Source: Ulva prolifera
Taxonomy: Eukaryota > Chlorophyta > Ulvophyceae > Ulvales > Ulvaceae
DNA length: 64,000 nt
Assembly (NCBI GenBank): GCA_023078555.1
Contig: CM041204.1
Coordinates: 1,460,923 to 1,524,922, forward strand
Direction of reading: 5' to 3'
The notes beneath the pieces were generated by a model. It did no database searches. It saw nothing but the letters and a program-made list of their open reading frames with translations, and was not told the DNA's origin. The stretch's first letter is position 1, and each line of letters opens with the position of its first letter. This document shows, piece after piece, positions 1 to 11,625 of the stretch. Both the position numbers and the translations under genes were made by a program.

Positions 1-350
1 ACCACCGCGAAACCAGGACGCAGCGCAAGAACACAACCACGAACCCTGGCTGCCTTTGCGTGCTATGCACTCCCGGCCCTGGCTGCCGGCAAATACATCA
101 TAGGATCCATCTACTTGCTTCTAGCCGTAGGAGACTGACATGCATTGTTGTGGTGATCATCATCACCAAAATGAGCTTCAGAAGCGGTGTTGATGGCCTT
201 CCACTTGGCCATAGCTGTGGCTGGCTGCTGCTGGGGCCCAGTGTCAGAAGGACAAGATCAGTGAGATACTGGCCCTCGTGTCCGCTGGATGAAGGAATGA
301 CGAAGTGATCACGTGCTTGCAATCATGAGCATTGGCCCAATCACACATCA

Positions 351-512
351 CCAGAGCGTGTGTTTGAAGCAGCCACGCGGGTGCTGCAGGGTGCTGCTCA
401 TGACGTTGCGTGGGTGTGCTGATGTGTGCTGCGTGTGGCTGCTTGTGCAGGTGTGCGGTTCCTCTGGTTGTTGCTCGCGGTGCTACTTGCCTCGCCTGCT
501 TCGTCCTTGTAA
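351..512 (+). mobile_element. SINE-like retroposon copy (full-length type)
   Basis: A 162-bp insertion flanked by a perfect 9-bp direct repeat CACACATCA (342-350 and 513-521), read as a target-site duplication. Its body is GT-rich and its last 40 bases run GCGGTGCTACTTGCCTCGCC and then end in CGTCCTTGTAA. The same body occurs inverted at 18243-18396, and the same 3' end recurs at 4831, 10984, 11590 and 15447. A conserved 3' end with variable 5' truncation is the signature of target-primed reverse transcription (LINE-driven). I see no poly(A) tail and no clear tRNA-type A and B boxes, so it could be a SINE or the 3' end of a LINE. Confidence 0.7.
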
Positions 513-519
513 CACACAT

Positions 520-568
520 CATAAGCGCTCAAGCTTGAGCGCTTATGGCCCAAGCTAGCTTGGGCCAT
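520..568. repeat. two abutting perfect palindromes
   Basis: A 28-bp perfect palindrome (520-547, arms CATAAGCGCTCAAG and its complement) overlaps by three bases a second 24-bp perfect palindrome (545-568, arms ATGGCCCAAGCT and its complement). Neither has a loop. They lie immediately 3' of the retroposon target duplication. Either could extrude as a cruciform. Function unknown. Confidence 0.85.
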
Positions 569-683
569 TGCTTGGCACAGCATGAAAGCAGACTACCAGG
601 CTCTGCAAGCACCCAACATGTGATCCAGATTTTCTTTGGTTTTTTTTTTTTAATTTATAATTACTATATTATTCGAGACATGC

Positions 684-749
684 ACATGCTCCACATGCTC
701 CACATGCTCCATGCTCCTCTTCCATGCATGGCCATGCTCCACATGCTCC
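684..749 (+). repeat. ACATGCTCC minisatellite
   Basis: A 9-bp motif ACATGCTCC is repeated three times in tandem (684-710), followed by a degenerate copy, and twice more near 732-749 after an interruption. It is short and imperfect, and the open frames that cross it (Met-Leu-His repeats) are by-products. Confidence 0.7.
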
Positions 750-3735
750 ACGTACGTGTTACAGAGAGGCATTCCCCCACAAACGTGCAGGCCACAAACA
801 TGCTGGTGCCAGTGATCAGACACGCACCCTGCTACCATGGTGGCACACCACCTGGGATTTCGAAACCCCAGCCTCGCAGCGCAGACATATACCGGCGGCC
901 TGTGGTTTTCCCCTGCAGCCACAATATTTGCCACCCAGCTTCCGCATCAGATTATGTAATACATACATCATCCGCAACTGCTCAGGCTTCCACACCTAAT
1001 TCTTATGAAGATCGAAACAGCTGTGGTCCAGAGATCGCAGTGCGCGCCGCACACCTTCCCAACTGTTGCCCATGCTGTGGCGTTCTTCGGGAAACCTATC
1101 CGCACCGCCGGGAATCAAACACAGCAGCGTAAGAGCCTGAAGTCGGTACGACGTATATATGTACATATACACAGTAGCTAATTAGCGTACTCACGCGTAC
1201 GCACAGTGCGGCCTGCCGGTGCAGACCTGCAGAATGAGTGGACAGGTACCTGCTCGCCGTGCTGCACCTGCCGCCGTGCTGCGGTCTCCGCCTGCAGCTG
1301 CCCGAATCGATGAGCCCTGACTTATGCACCGCGGTCGAGCCATCGCATAAACATGCGCCTGAAGCATGCATGCGAAGCCATGCGCAGATCCTCCACACAG
1401 GCTGGAACTGTTGTGATATCTACGCTGCCTGTGATCAAAGGTGATTCCTCAGATTATTTTTTGCCGCGCGCAGGACACGACCTGGCATGCCGCGGATTAT
1501 TGATTCGGATGAGATTCGTTTTCAGTGTTTGTTTTTTCCCACGGATTATTTGGTACGGCCGTACCGGCGATGCCCTGCGGGGGTGGATCCGGACGTCACG
1601 GGCTGCGCTGCGCCGATGACCCCCGATCACATCTGAAGTTAGAGTTGCACGCGCATCGCAGACTGCTGCGGCAGGTTTGCCCAGTGCACGTCATGAGCAA
1701 GTTTTGCACACGATTTGCGTTGGAACCTCTTCCAGAACTTGGCTGGTGTTTGCAGTGTCTGCGTGCGGATTTCGGTCGGAGGACAGGCCACAGGCCGATA
1801 TCGATGCTCGCGCGGCCGGTGCGCAAGAGGCGCACGTGAATGCCGGCTGTTTGTGCGACCGGATGCTGCAGCGTCATATGACGCATGCTTCCTGCAGGAG
1901 AGACCTTTGCACTGTATCTGTCGGTGCCCCTGCACTCTTCTAAGATCTGTAGACATATATCTACATACATTTAGGAGGCGTTTCCTTTCAGATCGGCTAG
2001 CTTGACGTGCTTGATCGGCCTTGTGAGGCGCCTCGACCGTATCAAATCTGCGCACGTGATCGAAGCCTTGCCCTAGAACGTGCACGTGCCCCAGTTCACT
2101 ATGCATGGCCCAGAGCAGACTTGGCCCGGTCCGGCACTGTTCCGGTAAACTTCAAAGTGGGGTTGCTTGCGGGCGATTTCCGTGCGGCCAGCACCGGATG
2201 ACTGCGCGTGATATCATAGTCGCGAGGGCACTCATGATGCCACTGCAATATTAATTGCCGGCCTCGACGCGCCGAGTTGCGCTATCGACTCGTAGCACCA
2301 CGCGCGCCGGGCCAAGCATAGTTATAACTAGCGCAGGCGGCATCATGATCAGCTGTTCATGCGCCGTATCTCGAGATAGCCGTGCACGCGCGCAAGCAGG
2401 CCGACTGCAACACAGGCATGCATATGCCCACGTGCAAACGATATTGATGTGTGTCACAGAGCAGTAAACGGGTGCAGACAAATACAGCCGACGCATCTCT
2501 TCCGTATCTCTTCCGACATTGATATCGGCGCCAAGGCATGCACAGTGACGTACGCGTGGGCACTGGTCATGGGCAGGCCCGAACGAGAGGTGCATTAATG
2601 AGGCACGATGCTCACAGCGAGCGTGCGATAGGTGGAGGTGGAGGTGTTCGTGTCTAAGCGGTCTTGACCAAACAGCGCTTCAGCGCGGCCTGTGTAGCTG
2701 TGGTGTACGTGCGCTGCGCATGCTGGGTGCGACAAGGAAGTAGCCACGCCAAACAGTCGCGCAATTGCGCGAATCGCATGCAATCTCGTTTGCCATAGGC
2801 TGCGTCGGCCATTCCAACGGCAAGCACCCAGCTGCAGCCTGAGGCAGAGCACTGGCGTAGCTGCTACAGATCGCGATGGCTGCAGCCATGGCATGACCTG
2901 CTGCCGCTGGTTCCAGCGTTACCGAGCTTTGACCGAGCTGGTCATGGCTAGCTGTAGCCAGGCCCCGCCAGGCGCGCAGGGTAGTCCTCATGTACATGGA
3001 GGTGGAGGATGAACATTGATATTTTCACAAGGAGCATGGCCACTCATGCATGGCTCTCTTTGCAGCGCGCGGCACGTCAAGTACTCTTGAAACCCGCCGT
3101 CCGAGTTGAATGGAACGCTCTGCTCACCCGTGGAGATCACGCTCGCAGCGATGCCCTGAGTGCTGATTCATCCTGTAGCTGTATATGCTGGGCCACACCC
3201 GCTAGGCCTCCGCTGTCGAGGCCCCACGTTGTCTTGAAGCCTCGGACGCTGCGCACAGCCTCTGGCCTCGATGCACGGCGCCAAGACGCGGTCTGACACC
3301 AAACTTTGAACAGCAAGACATTAATGTCGAAGCTTTGCTGATATTCTGGCCTGTGTCGTGGTACAGTCTCGGATGTGATTGAAAAGGTGTGTGCTTGTTG
3401 CTACGATCACCTGCGCCTGAGTTTTCGCCGCCGTGCTCTCTATATGGCCTGTACCGCGGAAATTTAAATTTGCAGTTGCATTTGGATTGCGCTTGCTTGC
3501 AGGTCATGCTAGAATAGTGGGCCTTATGTCGGAACGCGCAACCTGTATCGGCTGATCTGGTTCGCGCTCTTGGTACGGTCGCATCAGTGCCGGAACATGA
3601 CAAATCCCCGGGGGAAACTAATGCATCAGAGAACTCAGTGGAACTCGTCTGTGCAGATTTACGTGCTGATCCGTGCGCGATCGTAACGGCCTTGACGCCG
3701 GTGTATGGGCACTTCTCCAAGCAAATAGCGCGACC

Positions 3736-6700
3736 ATGTATATAGTCAGTCAGGCCTCGGATGCTGAGACCAGAAGCCACGAGTACCAAGAAAGCATTGG
3801 CTGGGGACATGGAGGAGATTTAGTGATGTGTCTGCTGCCGCTGGTATGTGTGCTGTGCGTGGGCGTAGGCCTAACGGCGTTTGCTCGGGCGCAGCTACGT
3901 CCACGGTACAACACGACGCTGGCCTTGGGGGCAGCTCTGATGTGGTTCGTTAGGCTGGCATATCTGAAGGCAGACTCGCAGTACACGAGCGCCATCGTCG
4001 TGTACGGCCTCCTGAATTCTCTGAAGCCACTGAGTGTGGTCTTTGGTGCGGCCAGCCTAGTCCAAGCAATGCAAGAGACAAAGGTGAACTTTCTTCTCAA
4101 ATGCTTTCGCTCAACTATCTCCCTGCTGATGTGGTTTCGGCCGTGCGCTCGGGTCGCGCTACAGAATTCACCAGCGGGACACGTGCAGTGTTTGCCGCGA
4201 ATCGCGGCGACCGTTCATTCCACGTGCGGTGGAGACGCAGTTGCGGAAGTGTTTCTGATGGGATGGGCGCTGATGTACTTCCTTGAAGGCCTGTCGGGCT
4301 TCGGGCTGCCTGTTGCGGTGTCTGCGCCGATGCTGGTGGCCTTTGGCCACTCTCGCCTGGAGAGCGTCTGCTGCTGCCTCATCATGAACGCGCTTGCTTC
4401 CCTGTACGTTCTCACTTCGTCTTGTCAGGTTCTTCAGACATTGATGTGATCCTGCTATGTGGCAGCGCGTGAATTACATCAGCCGGGCACGCCTGGCCGC
4501 CCTCTGTCCTGCCTAGCGCGATGCGTGCAGCTGTTCGTCCGCGACGACCCCAGTTCCGCACTCTGTGCGGAGCACTGAGCTGCATAGAACCGCCATGACA
4601 CGTCCTTTAAGTCAGCTGGGTCAGCTGAGAGGCAGCACGAACACTTGCACAGGCCAACATGCCGTCTGAGCTGGTGTCTGCTTGATCACTCCAGCTCACA
4701 TCCTTTGCATCCAGGCCAGTGTGCTCCATGCCAGTGGCCCCGGTGTCATCGCACACATGGCATGGCATACATACTGCATAGAAACAATTGAGGAGATGTG
4801 CGCATGGCCTACACATGAACAGCTCAGCTGCTCGCTGTGCTACCTGCCTTGCTTGCTTTGTCCTTGTCCCACATGAACAGCTTAGCTGAAGGCCTCTGGC
4901 CAGCAGGGCTTGCCCAGCTCCCCACGTAACTAGTTACAGAGCTCTGCCGATCTGGTTGGCAGTTCTATAGAATGTTCTGCGATCGAAATTCCTTAGCCTG
5001 GAGAGGAATTTCTGCGATGGACTCTCACAGAATTCCAGGCGCCTGCAGATGGAGCTGCTGTGCAAACTTCTGTGGCACCTGAGCATCCTGCCGCTTAGGT
5101 GTGCTTATGTGCTTTCAAAGCACACACCCATGAAGCACACACCCATGCACACGGCGCCGCCGGCCATGACTGGATTACTGTGCATGTAAACATACGATTA
5201 CATGCACCGTCCTCATGCAGTTATTGTATGCATGCATGGCCCTGGGAGTGCCGATGTGGCAATGTGCAGCAATCATAAACTCTGTCACCATTATGCTCAA
5301 TATGCTTGCTGCCCACACTGCAAACCTCTTGACACTGTGCTGCACATGCAAATGGCGCAAATGGCTCAGCAGCGGCTGCCATCAGATACAGAATATAGTG
5401 ACAAAGGACAGAGGCCGGGCAGCGAGCTGTTGCAAGGAATACACACGCAAATCCACTCAGATACAGAATGTATGTATGCATCAGTACACAGCCTTGACCT
5501 TTGGAGTCAACGCTCCATACCGGGGGACCAGACTAGACTAGCTGTCCGTCCCCTCATGCATCATGCCACCTCGCCGTACATGTCCACTGTAGTCTATGCC
5601 AGTCACGTGGTCGCGGCGCGGCTGTGTGCCACTGCCACTGCGCTGAAAACACCCCGTGCATGCCCGCCGGTGACAGGTAGCATCCGGCTGCAAACTCATC
5701 ATCGCACCCTGTGCATGCCGGTCGGTGACTCTCCGCGTCGTTGGCCCAAGAATGAGCACCGGCGCCCGTGCCATGAGAATCTCATTTGAAACGCCATCGC
5801 ATTTGCAGCCATGGAGGTGTCGGGATTCCAGTCTGGCTTGGGCTCTCCACAGCCTCGCCCTTGCTCTCCGCCGGCGAACTTCGCGCCGTGAGCTTCCGCG
5901 CGCACATCCTCGTCCTCGCGGCCGCACACATTGCAGTCCCGATGGCCGCCGCGCAGCTCCTCTCCTGGCGCACCCTCCGCCACTCTTGGCTCTTCGTACT
6001 CCTCTCGATCTGGTCGGCCTGCCTCCCGGCCCTCGCAGTGTCATACATGTCCTCTGACTTTCCGTCAATCGCCGGGGGCGCGTTTGCAATCCCGGCGATC
6101 TTGGCTCTCGTGAGGTTCCGCATCGGCTTGCCTGCGCACCCGGCGTGGCCACGGCCGCAGCTGCCGCCACGGCTCCTGCAGCCGCACAAAGCGCTCAGCA
6201 CAACCAGCGGCAGCGCCAGCGGCGGGGGCGCGTCCCCGGCCACGGCGACCGCCCACATCCGCAGTATGGCTAGCAGCGCCCCCACCGCTGACGGCGGCAG
6301 CGGCCCCGATTCCAGCGGCGGCAGCGCCCGCTCGACAGCCTCCCAGTCCACCCCCGCTGACCCAAACATCCCCAGCATACACTCCGGCACGCACAGCATG
6401 CACAGCGTGCGGGTCGCGTCGTGGTCCCGCTTCTCGTCCATGTCTGGCGTCTCCCCCCCGCCCGGCCGCAACTCATTCGCGCACTCCACGCTGTCCGAGA
6501 TAGACGCGCAGGGCCCCACCGCAGTGTCCTGCACCGACGAGCCGCCTCTGGTGGCCCCAGACGGCCCCCTGCCGCCGCCCCCGGCCCCCGCCGATGAACC
6601 TGGCCTCGTCCGCTCGTACTCCGCATCCCACGTCGTGACTCTCGACTCCCCGTCTGCGTCGATGTTCGCGTCCCGCCGCGCCCGCCGCTCCGGCGTGCCG

Positions 6701-8232
6701 CAGCACGCCCCCGCCGAGTCGTCCATCATGACATCCCACTCGTCCACCACGTTCGGCGGCACCACCGTCAGTGACGCGGCTGCGACCCCCCCGCTCGTGC
6801 AGCAGGTGTTTGCGAGCCTCGCGCAGGCCGGGGCGGCTCACAGCAGCAGCCCGGCAAGCGTGAGCATGCCGCTCGCAATCCCCCGCACAAAGGCGGCCGC
6901 GGCGATGATGCGTGGCACGGTGCTGCAGTCGTGGGAGTCCGGGGATGGGCTCAGCGGGTCCGGCCCCGGCGGCACCGGCGGAGGCTCGCCGCTGGAACGG
7001 TCGGTGAGCCCGCCAAGCGCCGGGATGCTCGTGCCGGGCGCCGGCGGCGGCGGCCGCAGCGGCGGCATGGGCTCTCCGATGCGCTGGCCCGGCGCTCTGA
7101 ACACGTGGAGCGGCGGGCGTAGTTTCCGCGTCTCTGAGCCTCTCACGCCGCACAAGGAAGAGGAGGACGAGGAGCTGATGAAGCTGCAGGACGCGATGTC
7201 CGAGGTCGGCCTGGACCCGGAGTCCGAAGCCGGGTCACTGTCCGTCACGAGCCGTGCCGCACACGCTGTGATGGAAGGCCGGGAGCCATCAGGGTGCGCC
7301 TGCGGCGGCCAGGGCGGGCGCCATCCACAGCGCTGGAGATGTGATGTGGGCGGCGCGGGCTGCCACTGCAAGGGATTCGAGCAGTCCGGGTCTGCTGGGC
7401 CGGTGGCTGAGGCAATTGAGGACTGGGAGGAGGGTGGCAGCAGCGGCCACGCAGGCACGTGTTCGCCGCCATGCTCGCCCTGCCGTGGCTCGCATTGCTA
7501 TGGTTCCGCATTACCTTGCCTGCGACGCCTGCTAGTCTGTGCGCTCGAGAATACTGAATGAATCTAGCGATCTGTTTCAAGTGTGTCCAATACTGTTTGA
7601 CCCTGGCACCCCCTGTCATCACTGGTATGCTCTCGTAGTGATAGCGATTCTCGTGTTTGCAGAGCCGAGGGCGGCTTTGAGCATCAAGGCCCCCCACACC
7701 CTCTCCCTGCATCTCCGCACCCACTCCGTGGCCCTCACAAACACCTCTAGCCACTCTTCCGCCGCCCCTAGCCATGCGCTCGATGACAGCGGCCACCTCC
7801 GGCCACTTGAGCACTGCGCCAGCGCCGCCACCTCCACCGACACCGCCACCCCCGTCTTCTTCAACCGTCGGCCCACACCGGCCTTCGCCGCTGCCGCAGC
7901 GCCTGCCGGCGGTGCCACATGGACTGCCGTCGACACCACCTCCCTCCACCCGGGCAGGGTGTTTGGCATTCCGCCACCGGCTGAGACAAAGATTGAGACC
8001 AGGGCCGGGGCTGGGGCGGAAGTTGCGGCAGCCAACACCGAAGCCTCAAAGCCAGACAACCTGGGGGTGCACGGCACCGTCCGCTCCGGGACGGAGGGCA
8101 GGGCCGCAGCACGCAGCACGCACGAAGCGCACAGCACGCGCAGCACCGGCTCATGCGGCGAGGCGGACGATCAGAGTATACGTGGGGCTGCCGGGGCGGG
8201 GGGCCTGCAGGGGGAGCACTCGATCTCGGTGC

Positions 8233-8281
<49 letters not shown>

Positions 8282-10042
8282 GCATGGGGGGGGCGTCGGC
8301 AAGGACCTGTCGCTGCTGAGTGATGTGGAGGACAGTGGAGAGGTGCGGGCCCTGCCCTCCGGCCACTGGGACACCGTCACAGCGCCTCAGGTCCATATAT
8401 AAAAGTACTCTGCCTCGACTCGAATGCACACCGCTACCAGCAGAGTTCTCTGTTTGTTGCGATGGGCTCGGATGCCATATTGTGCTTCTCATCTTGAGAT
8501 ATCACATCACTTGTAGCAAAGACGCCGAACTCCAGAGTTGTCACCTCGACGACGACACTGGACTGTCACAGCAGCTAGGTCGTCTGAGCTCGGGGTTGTC
8601 CAAACCCTGCTCCTCCGGTCCGTGTTGGCAGTACCAAATGTGACAACTGCCAGTGCTCAGGGTGCGAGCCTCCACCATTGGAGGCCTGGTGTGTGGCCAT
8701 TGTGATGGCCGCCGCAGCCACTGGGGTGGCAAACACATACAGGCAACGGCGTTTGCAGGGGTGGCATGCGTTGCGGGCAGCTGCCGCGGCTGCGCTGCCG
8801 CTGGCGCTTGCGCTTGCGGTCCTCCTGCTGACCCGCGTCGAAGCCCTCGGGCTGCGTGAACACCTTGTTGATGACCCTGCCGGCACTGGCGCGTACCTCG
8901 GCCACCTGGCGCGCATCCGGGTCTCACTGGCGCTCGTCCTCAGGGTTTCGGAGATCCTCGACGTGCCGGCAGGGTTCCTGGAGTGGCGCTTCAGGGTACT
9001 GCACCTGCCGTGGCTGCTCCCGTTTCTCGTGCCCGCCGTGCTGACGACTCTGGCGCTGCGGCGACAGCTTCCGGAAGGTTCTTCCATCGCCGCGCCTTTC
9101 GTCGCAGCTGCGCGCTGGTGCGCCGCCTCGCTGCCGTGCGCATGTGGAGGACGCGGGTTGATGCATGGGGGCGAACTGGGGAGGGAAGACTGTGCCGTTA
9201 CATGCACTGCCTCTGGCTCTACAAGCGGCTGTGCGTACATGACACATATATGCATGGCATCGAAATGTTGTTGGGGCCACAGGTGGCGACTGCGTGCAGG
9301 ACAGCGGGCGTTGCTCCCTGCATCATCTCCGCAGTCGTCTTTGCGGCACTGTTTGCCGAGGGCGCAACTCCAGAGGAAACCCCTGCAGCCGCCGTCGGCA
9401 TGAGCCTGGCGCGGTGGATGGGGGACCGAGCGATCCTGGCCGCGGGGGCCCTGGGCGCGGCCGGAGGCGCAGCAATGGGCGCCCCGATGCCCGCCAACCT
9501 CATGCTTGCCGGCCTGCAGCAGGTGCGCAGCGCATCATCTCACCGGCAGGCCTCCACGCTGACCTGTTTGTTGCGTCGTCTTGCGAACGTGACAAGTGCT
9601 GCTATTCTTATGCACTACCATCGGCGACTGTGCAACGCGCTCACTCACATGCCCCTCCTCTGCCTCAACACGGGCGGGTTTTGAGCAGCTGCGAGGGCTC
9701 CTCGTGGCTTCAAACTTGGCACAGATCAGACCTAGGCACCAGATGGGATCGGATGGCACCACTAGAGCATGCCGTGCACGCAGTGATCAAATGGCACCCT
9801 TTTCTGCATGCATGCAGGCAGCCGCCGGCGGTGGCAGCGGGGCGTGGCACCTCGCGCTGCACTGCGCCGGCGCCGCAGCAGGCAGCATGGCCAGCGTGCC
9901 GAGCATCGGTGTGGCGTCCGCCGCCCTCTGCGCCGCCGGTGCCGGCGCTGTGTCTCCGGGGGCCGTCCTCCGCCGATGCATGCCGGCGGTGGCAGCCGCG
10001 GTGGCCGTCACAACCGTCGTCGCGGCGCTGGCGGCGCTTTGA
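3736..10042 (+). CDS. lactate/glycolate permease, LctP family, seven exons
   Basis: Membrane transporter, expected to co-transport L-lactate, D-lactate or glycolate with protons. Exons: 3736-4083, 4189-4403, 5809 to about 7530, about 7665-8390, about 8660-9080, 9283-9522 and 9818-10042. Introns 1, 2 and 6 join in phase with GT-AG ends (donors GTGAAC, GTACGT, GTGCGC); the exon 3/4/5 edges are approximate. Family landmarks appear in order: SLKPLSVVFGA, EGLSGFGLPVAVSAP, GGVGIPVWLGL, SSDFPSIAGGAFAI, GAPMPANLMLAGLQQ and GSMASVPSIGVASA. The ATG at 3736 precedes the first membrane segment by about 30 residues and has A at -3. The product is roughly 1,250-1,300 residues against about 550 in bacterial LldP/GlcA. 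The excess is a Ser/Pro/Gly-rich hydrophilic loop (about 6180-8390) between membrane blocks. Intron 2 carries a retroposon scrap. The substrate cannot be told from sequence. Confidence 0.85.
4831..4869 (+). mobile_element. 5'-truncated retroposon scrap in permease intron 2
   Basis: Only 39 bases of the family's 3' end are present (CTCGCTGTGCTACCTGCC, then GCTTGCTTTGTCCTTGTCC). It is flanked by a 19-bp direct repeat with one mismatch, CACATGAACAGCTYAGCTG (4812-4830 and 4870-4888). The terminal TAA seen in other copies is replaced by CC. Confidence 0.75.
4985..5012. repeat. intronic hairpin
   Basis: A 9-bp inverted repeat GAAATTCCT / AGGAATTTC closes a 10-base loop inside permease intron 2. 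It may be no more than a chance stem, and I see no conserved partner. Confidence 0.5.
8233..8282 (+). repeat. GGC trinucleotide tract (poly-glycine)
   Basis: About 16 uninterrupted GGC triplets lie in the permease's hydrophilic loop. In the reading frame that continues to the exon end at 8390 it encodes a run of glycines followed by HGGGVGKDLSLLSDVEDSG. Such tracts expand and contract easily, so the length may vary between alleles. Confidence 0.8.
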
Positions 10043-10196
10043 GTCAGCCGAGCTGGCGGCGCTTTGAGTCAGCCAAGCTGGCGGCGCTGTGAGTGAGCCG
10101 AGCTGGCGGCGCTGTGAGTGAGCCGAGCTGGCGGCGCTGTGAGTGAGCCGAGCTGGCGGCGCTGTGAGCCGAGCTGGCGGCGCTGTGAGTCAGCCG
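10026..10196 (+). repeat. 25-bp tandem repeat across the permease stop codon
   Basis: The unit AGCTGGCGGCGCTGTGAGTG plus five bases recurs with starts at 10051, 10076, 10101, 10126 and 10151, then a shortened step to 10172. The first half-unit encodes the permease C-terminus AALAAL and its TGA stop (10040-10042), so the array grew from the end of the coding region into the 3' untranslated region. Confidence 0.85.
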
Positions 10197-10983
10197 AGAA
10201 CGAGCTGTGGACATCCTGGAGCTCAGCACGGCGTGCTGCAATGCGCTCGGACGAGGGGGCATGCTGGCACCTGTAGGCCGTGTCCGCAGGTGCATGGTCA
10301 GCCGGCTATGCATGCAGTTGTCGTAGGTATGGTCGAGGATGATCCAGCGTCGGGGGCACTGTGCCGGCCTGACCTGGATTCATGTATGCGGACGTGAACT
10401 CAGGGGCACGGCCCACGGTGCCGCAGCAAGCGCGGGCAACACACCTGAGGCCTGTGCAAGGCTCGCCACCCTGCCTCGTGGCCGTACAGGATGCATTGAG
10501 GTGCATCCACGGGCGCAGTATGTGCCGTGCCGATCTGAAAGGTGGAACTGGCTGTGCCAATGCGTTGTGGCACGCGCAGGGCACGTGGTGCCGTGGCCAG
10601 ATTCTGTGGGAGTGATGTTGAGGCTATTTACTAGTAGAGTAGTAAAGAGTGAAGTAGAGCAGTGGATGGATGGTTTGGGGAGGTATGTAGGGGGGTGGCC
10701 TGCGGCTGCGGGCGCTGGCGATGCTGTGCCTGGCAGAGAGTACATGTGGTGTGGGGCTGAGCTTGAGGAAATTATGCGAAATGCGGTGTTGCGGTGTTGC
10801 ACGTCGATTGTGTGTTGACAACTTAATTCCGAAGGCCTACGCTATCAACAGGCACATACCCATCAACCGCTGGTCAAAGTAAGACAGACGACTGCACAGG
10901 CCCAGCCATCCTTGCATGCATGTGTGACCGCGAGTTTGCATGTGTCTCGCTGCGGAGGGAGCACTGTGACTCGCCTGGGGCTC

Positions 10984-11015
10984 GCGGTGCTACCTGCCTC
11001 GCTTTGTCCTTGTAA
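10984..11015 (+). mobile_element. 32-bp retroposon scrap with 22-bp target duplication
   Basis: Only the last 32 bases of the family are present (GCGGTGCTACCTGCCTCGCT then TTGTCCTTGTAA). The flanks 10962-10983 and 11016-11037 are identical at 21 of 22 bases. This shows that the family's 3' end is the part recognised for priming and that reverse transcription can stop after about 30 bases. Confidence 0.8.
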
Positions 11016-11440
11016 CACAGTGACTCGCCTGGGGCTCTGCGGCGGCTGAATCAGGGTGTGGCCACATGTGGGGGCGCCTGCGGCAGCGCGGCCGCTCGTA
11101 TCAGGCTGGTGCCGGCCGGTGGGTTCACATGCATTCATCTGGCATCTGCCACCGGGTGTCCGCAGGCGCCCCTGCACGCCCGTACCCACCTGGCGCCACC
11201 ACCACGCACATGCGCACGTGCGCTGGTCCTCAATCTGGTTCTTCACTGTTGCGTGTCTAGCTCAGGCGAAGCGTTGCGAATGCAGTTCATGGTGCTTCGA
11301 TGAACACATATGCACCCGGCCCGTCGCGGACGCGCGGGCGGCGGGGTTGTCGTGTGCGTGGGCTCAGGGCTGCGTGTGATGGGGGGGGGTGTTGGTGCGG
11401 GGGTGCATGGGTGAGTGTGGGTGCGTGTGGGTGCGTGCGG

Positions 11441-11462
11441 ATGTGCACATGCATGTGCACAT
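11441..11462. repeat. 22-bp perfect palindrome after a GT-rich tract
   Basis: Arms ATGTGCACATG and its exact complement meet without a loop, directly downstream of about 60 bases of GGGTGCGTGTG-type repeats. The alternating purine-pyrimidine composition would favour Z-DNA or cruciform forms. Function unknown. Confidence 0.8.
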
Positions 11463-11589
11463 GCGCGCGCTGGCGTTGGTGCGGGGCCATCTTGCTGTGC
11501 TCGGACGCCGTGGTAGGATTCGGCGTGGGTCCGCGTCCGCTGTGAATGGTGGCGTTGGTGATCTTGGTGTGCTCGTGCGTTGCCCTGCA

Positions 11590-11625
11590 GCGGTGCTACC
11601 GGCCTCTCTGACGTTGTCCTTGTAA
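11590..11625 (+). mobile_element. retroposon 3'-end scrap
   Basis: GCGGTGCTACCGGCCTCTCT followed by GACGTTGTCCTTGTAA matches the 3' end of the family. The GT-rich DNA upstream could belong to the same copy. No target duplication is evident, so the 5' boundary is unknown. Confidence 0.55.

Larger units (their letters stand above)
1..3735. other. intergenic region upstream of the permease gene
   Basis: I see no convincing gene here. Open frames on both strands are short, lack recognisable domains and mostly overlap each other. The stretch holds a SINE-like insertion (351-512), a double palindrome (520-568), a T-tract and AT-rich patch near 640-675, a short ACATGCTCC minisatellite (684-749) and small AT palindromes near 1154-1184. 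An upstream non-coding exon or promoter of the permease must lie in its right part, but no TATA-like box stands out. Confidence 0.5.

Noticed and set aside
3202-3810. A 202-codon - strand frame upstream of the permease
   Set aside because: It overlaps the permease start on the other strand, has no domain, and is rich in scattered cysteine and histidine, as is typical of non-coding frames.
5215-5541. A + strand frame with MALGVPMWQCAAIINSVTIML that resembles the LctP GVGIPVW region
   Set aside because: It lies inside permease intron 2. Exon 2 joins in phase to 5809, giving LIMNALASLHGGVGIPVWLGL, which matches the family, whereas this frame would duplicate the motif.
5782-6765. A 327-codon - strand frame opposite the permease
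   Set aside because: Antisense shadow of the GC-rich loop exon. The + strand frame has family motifs and this one has none.
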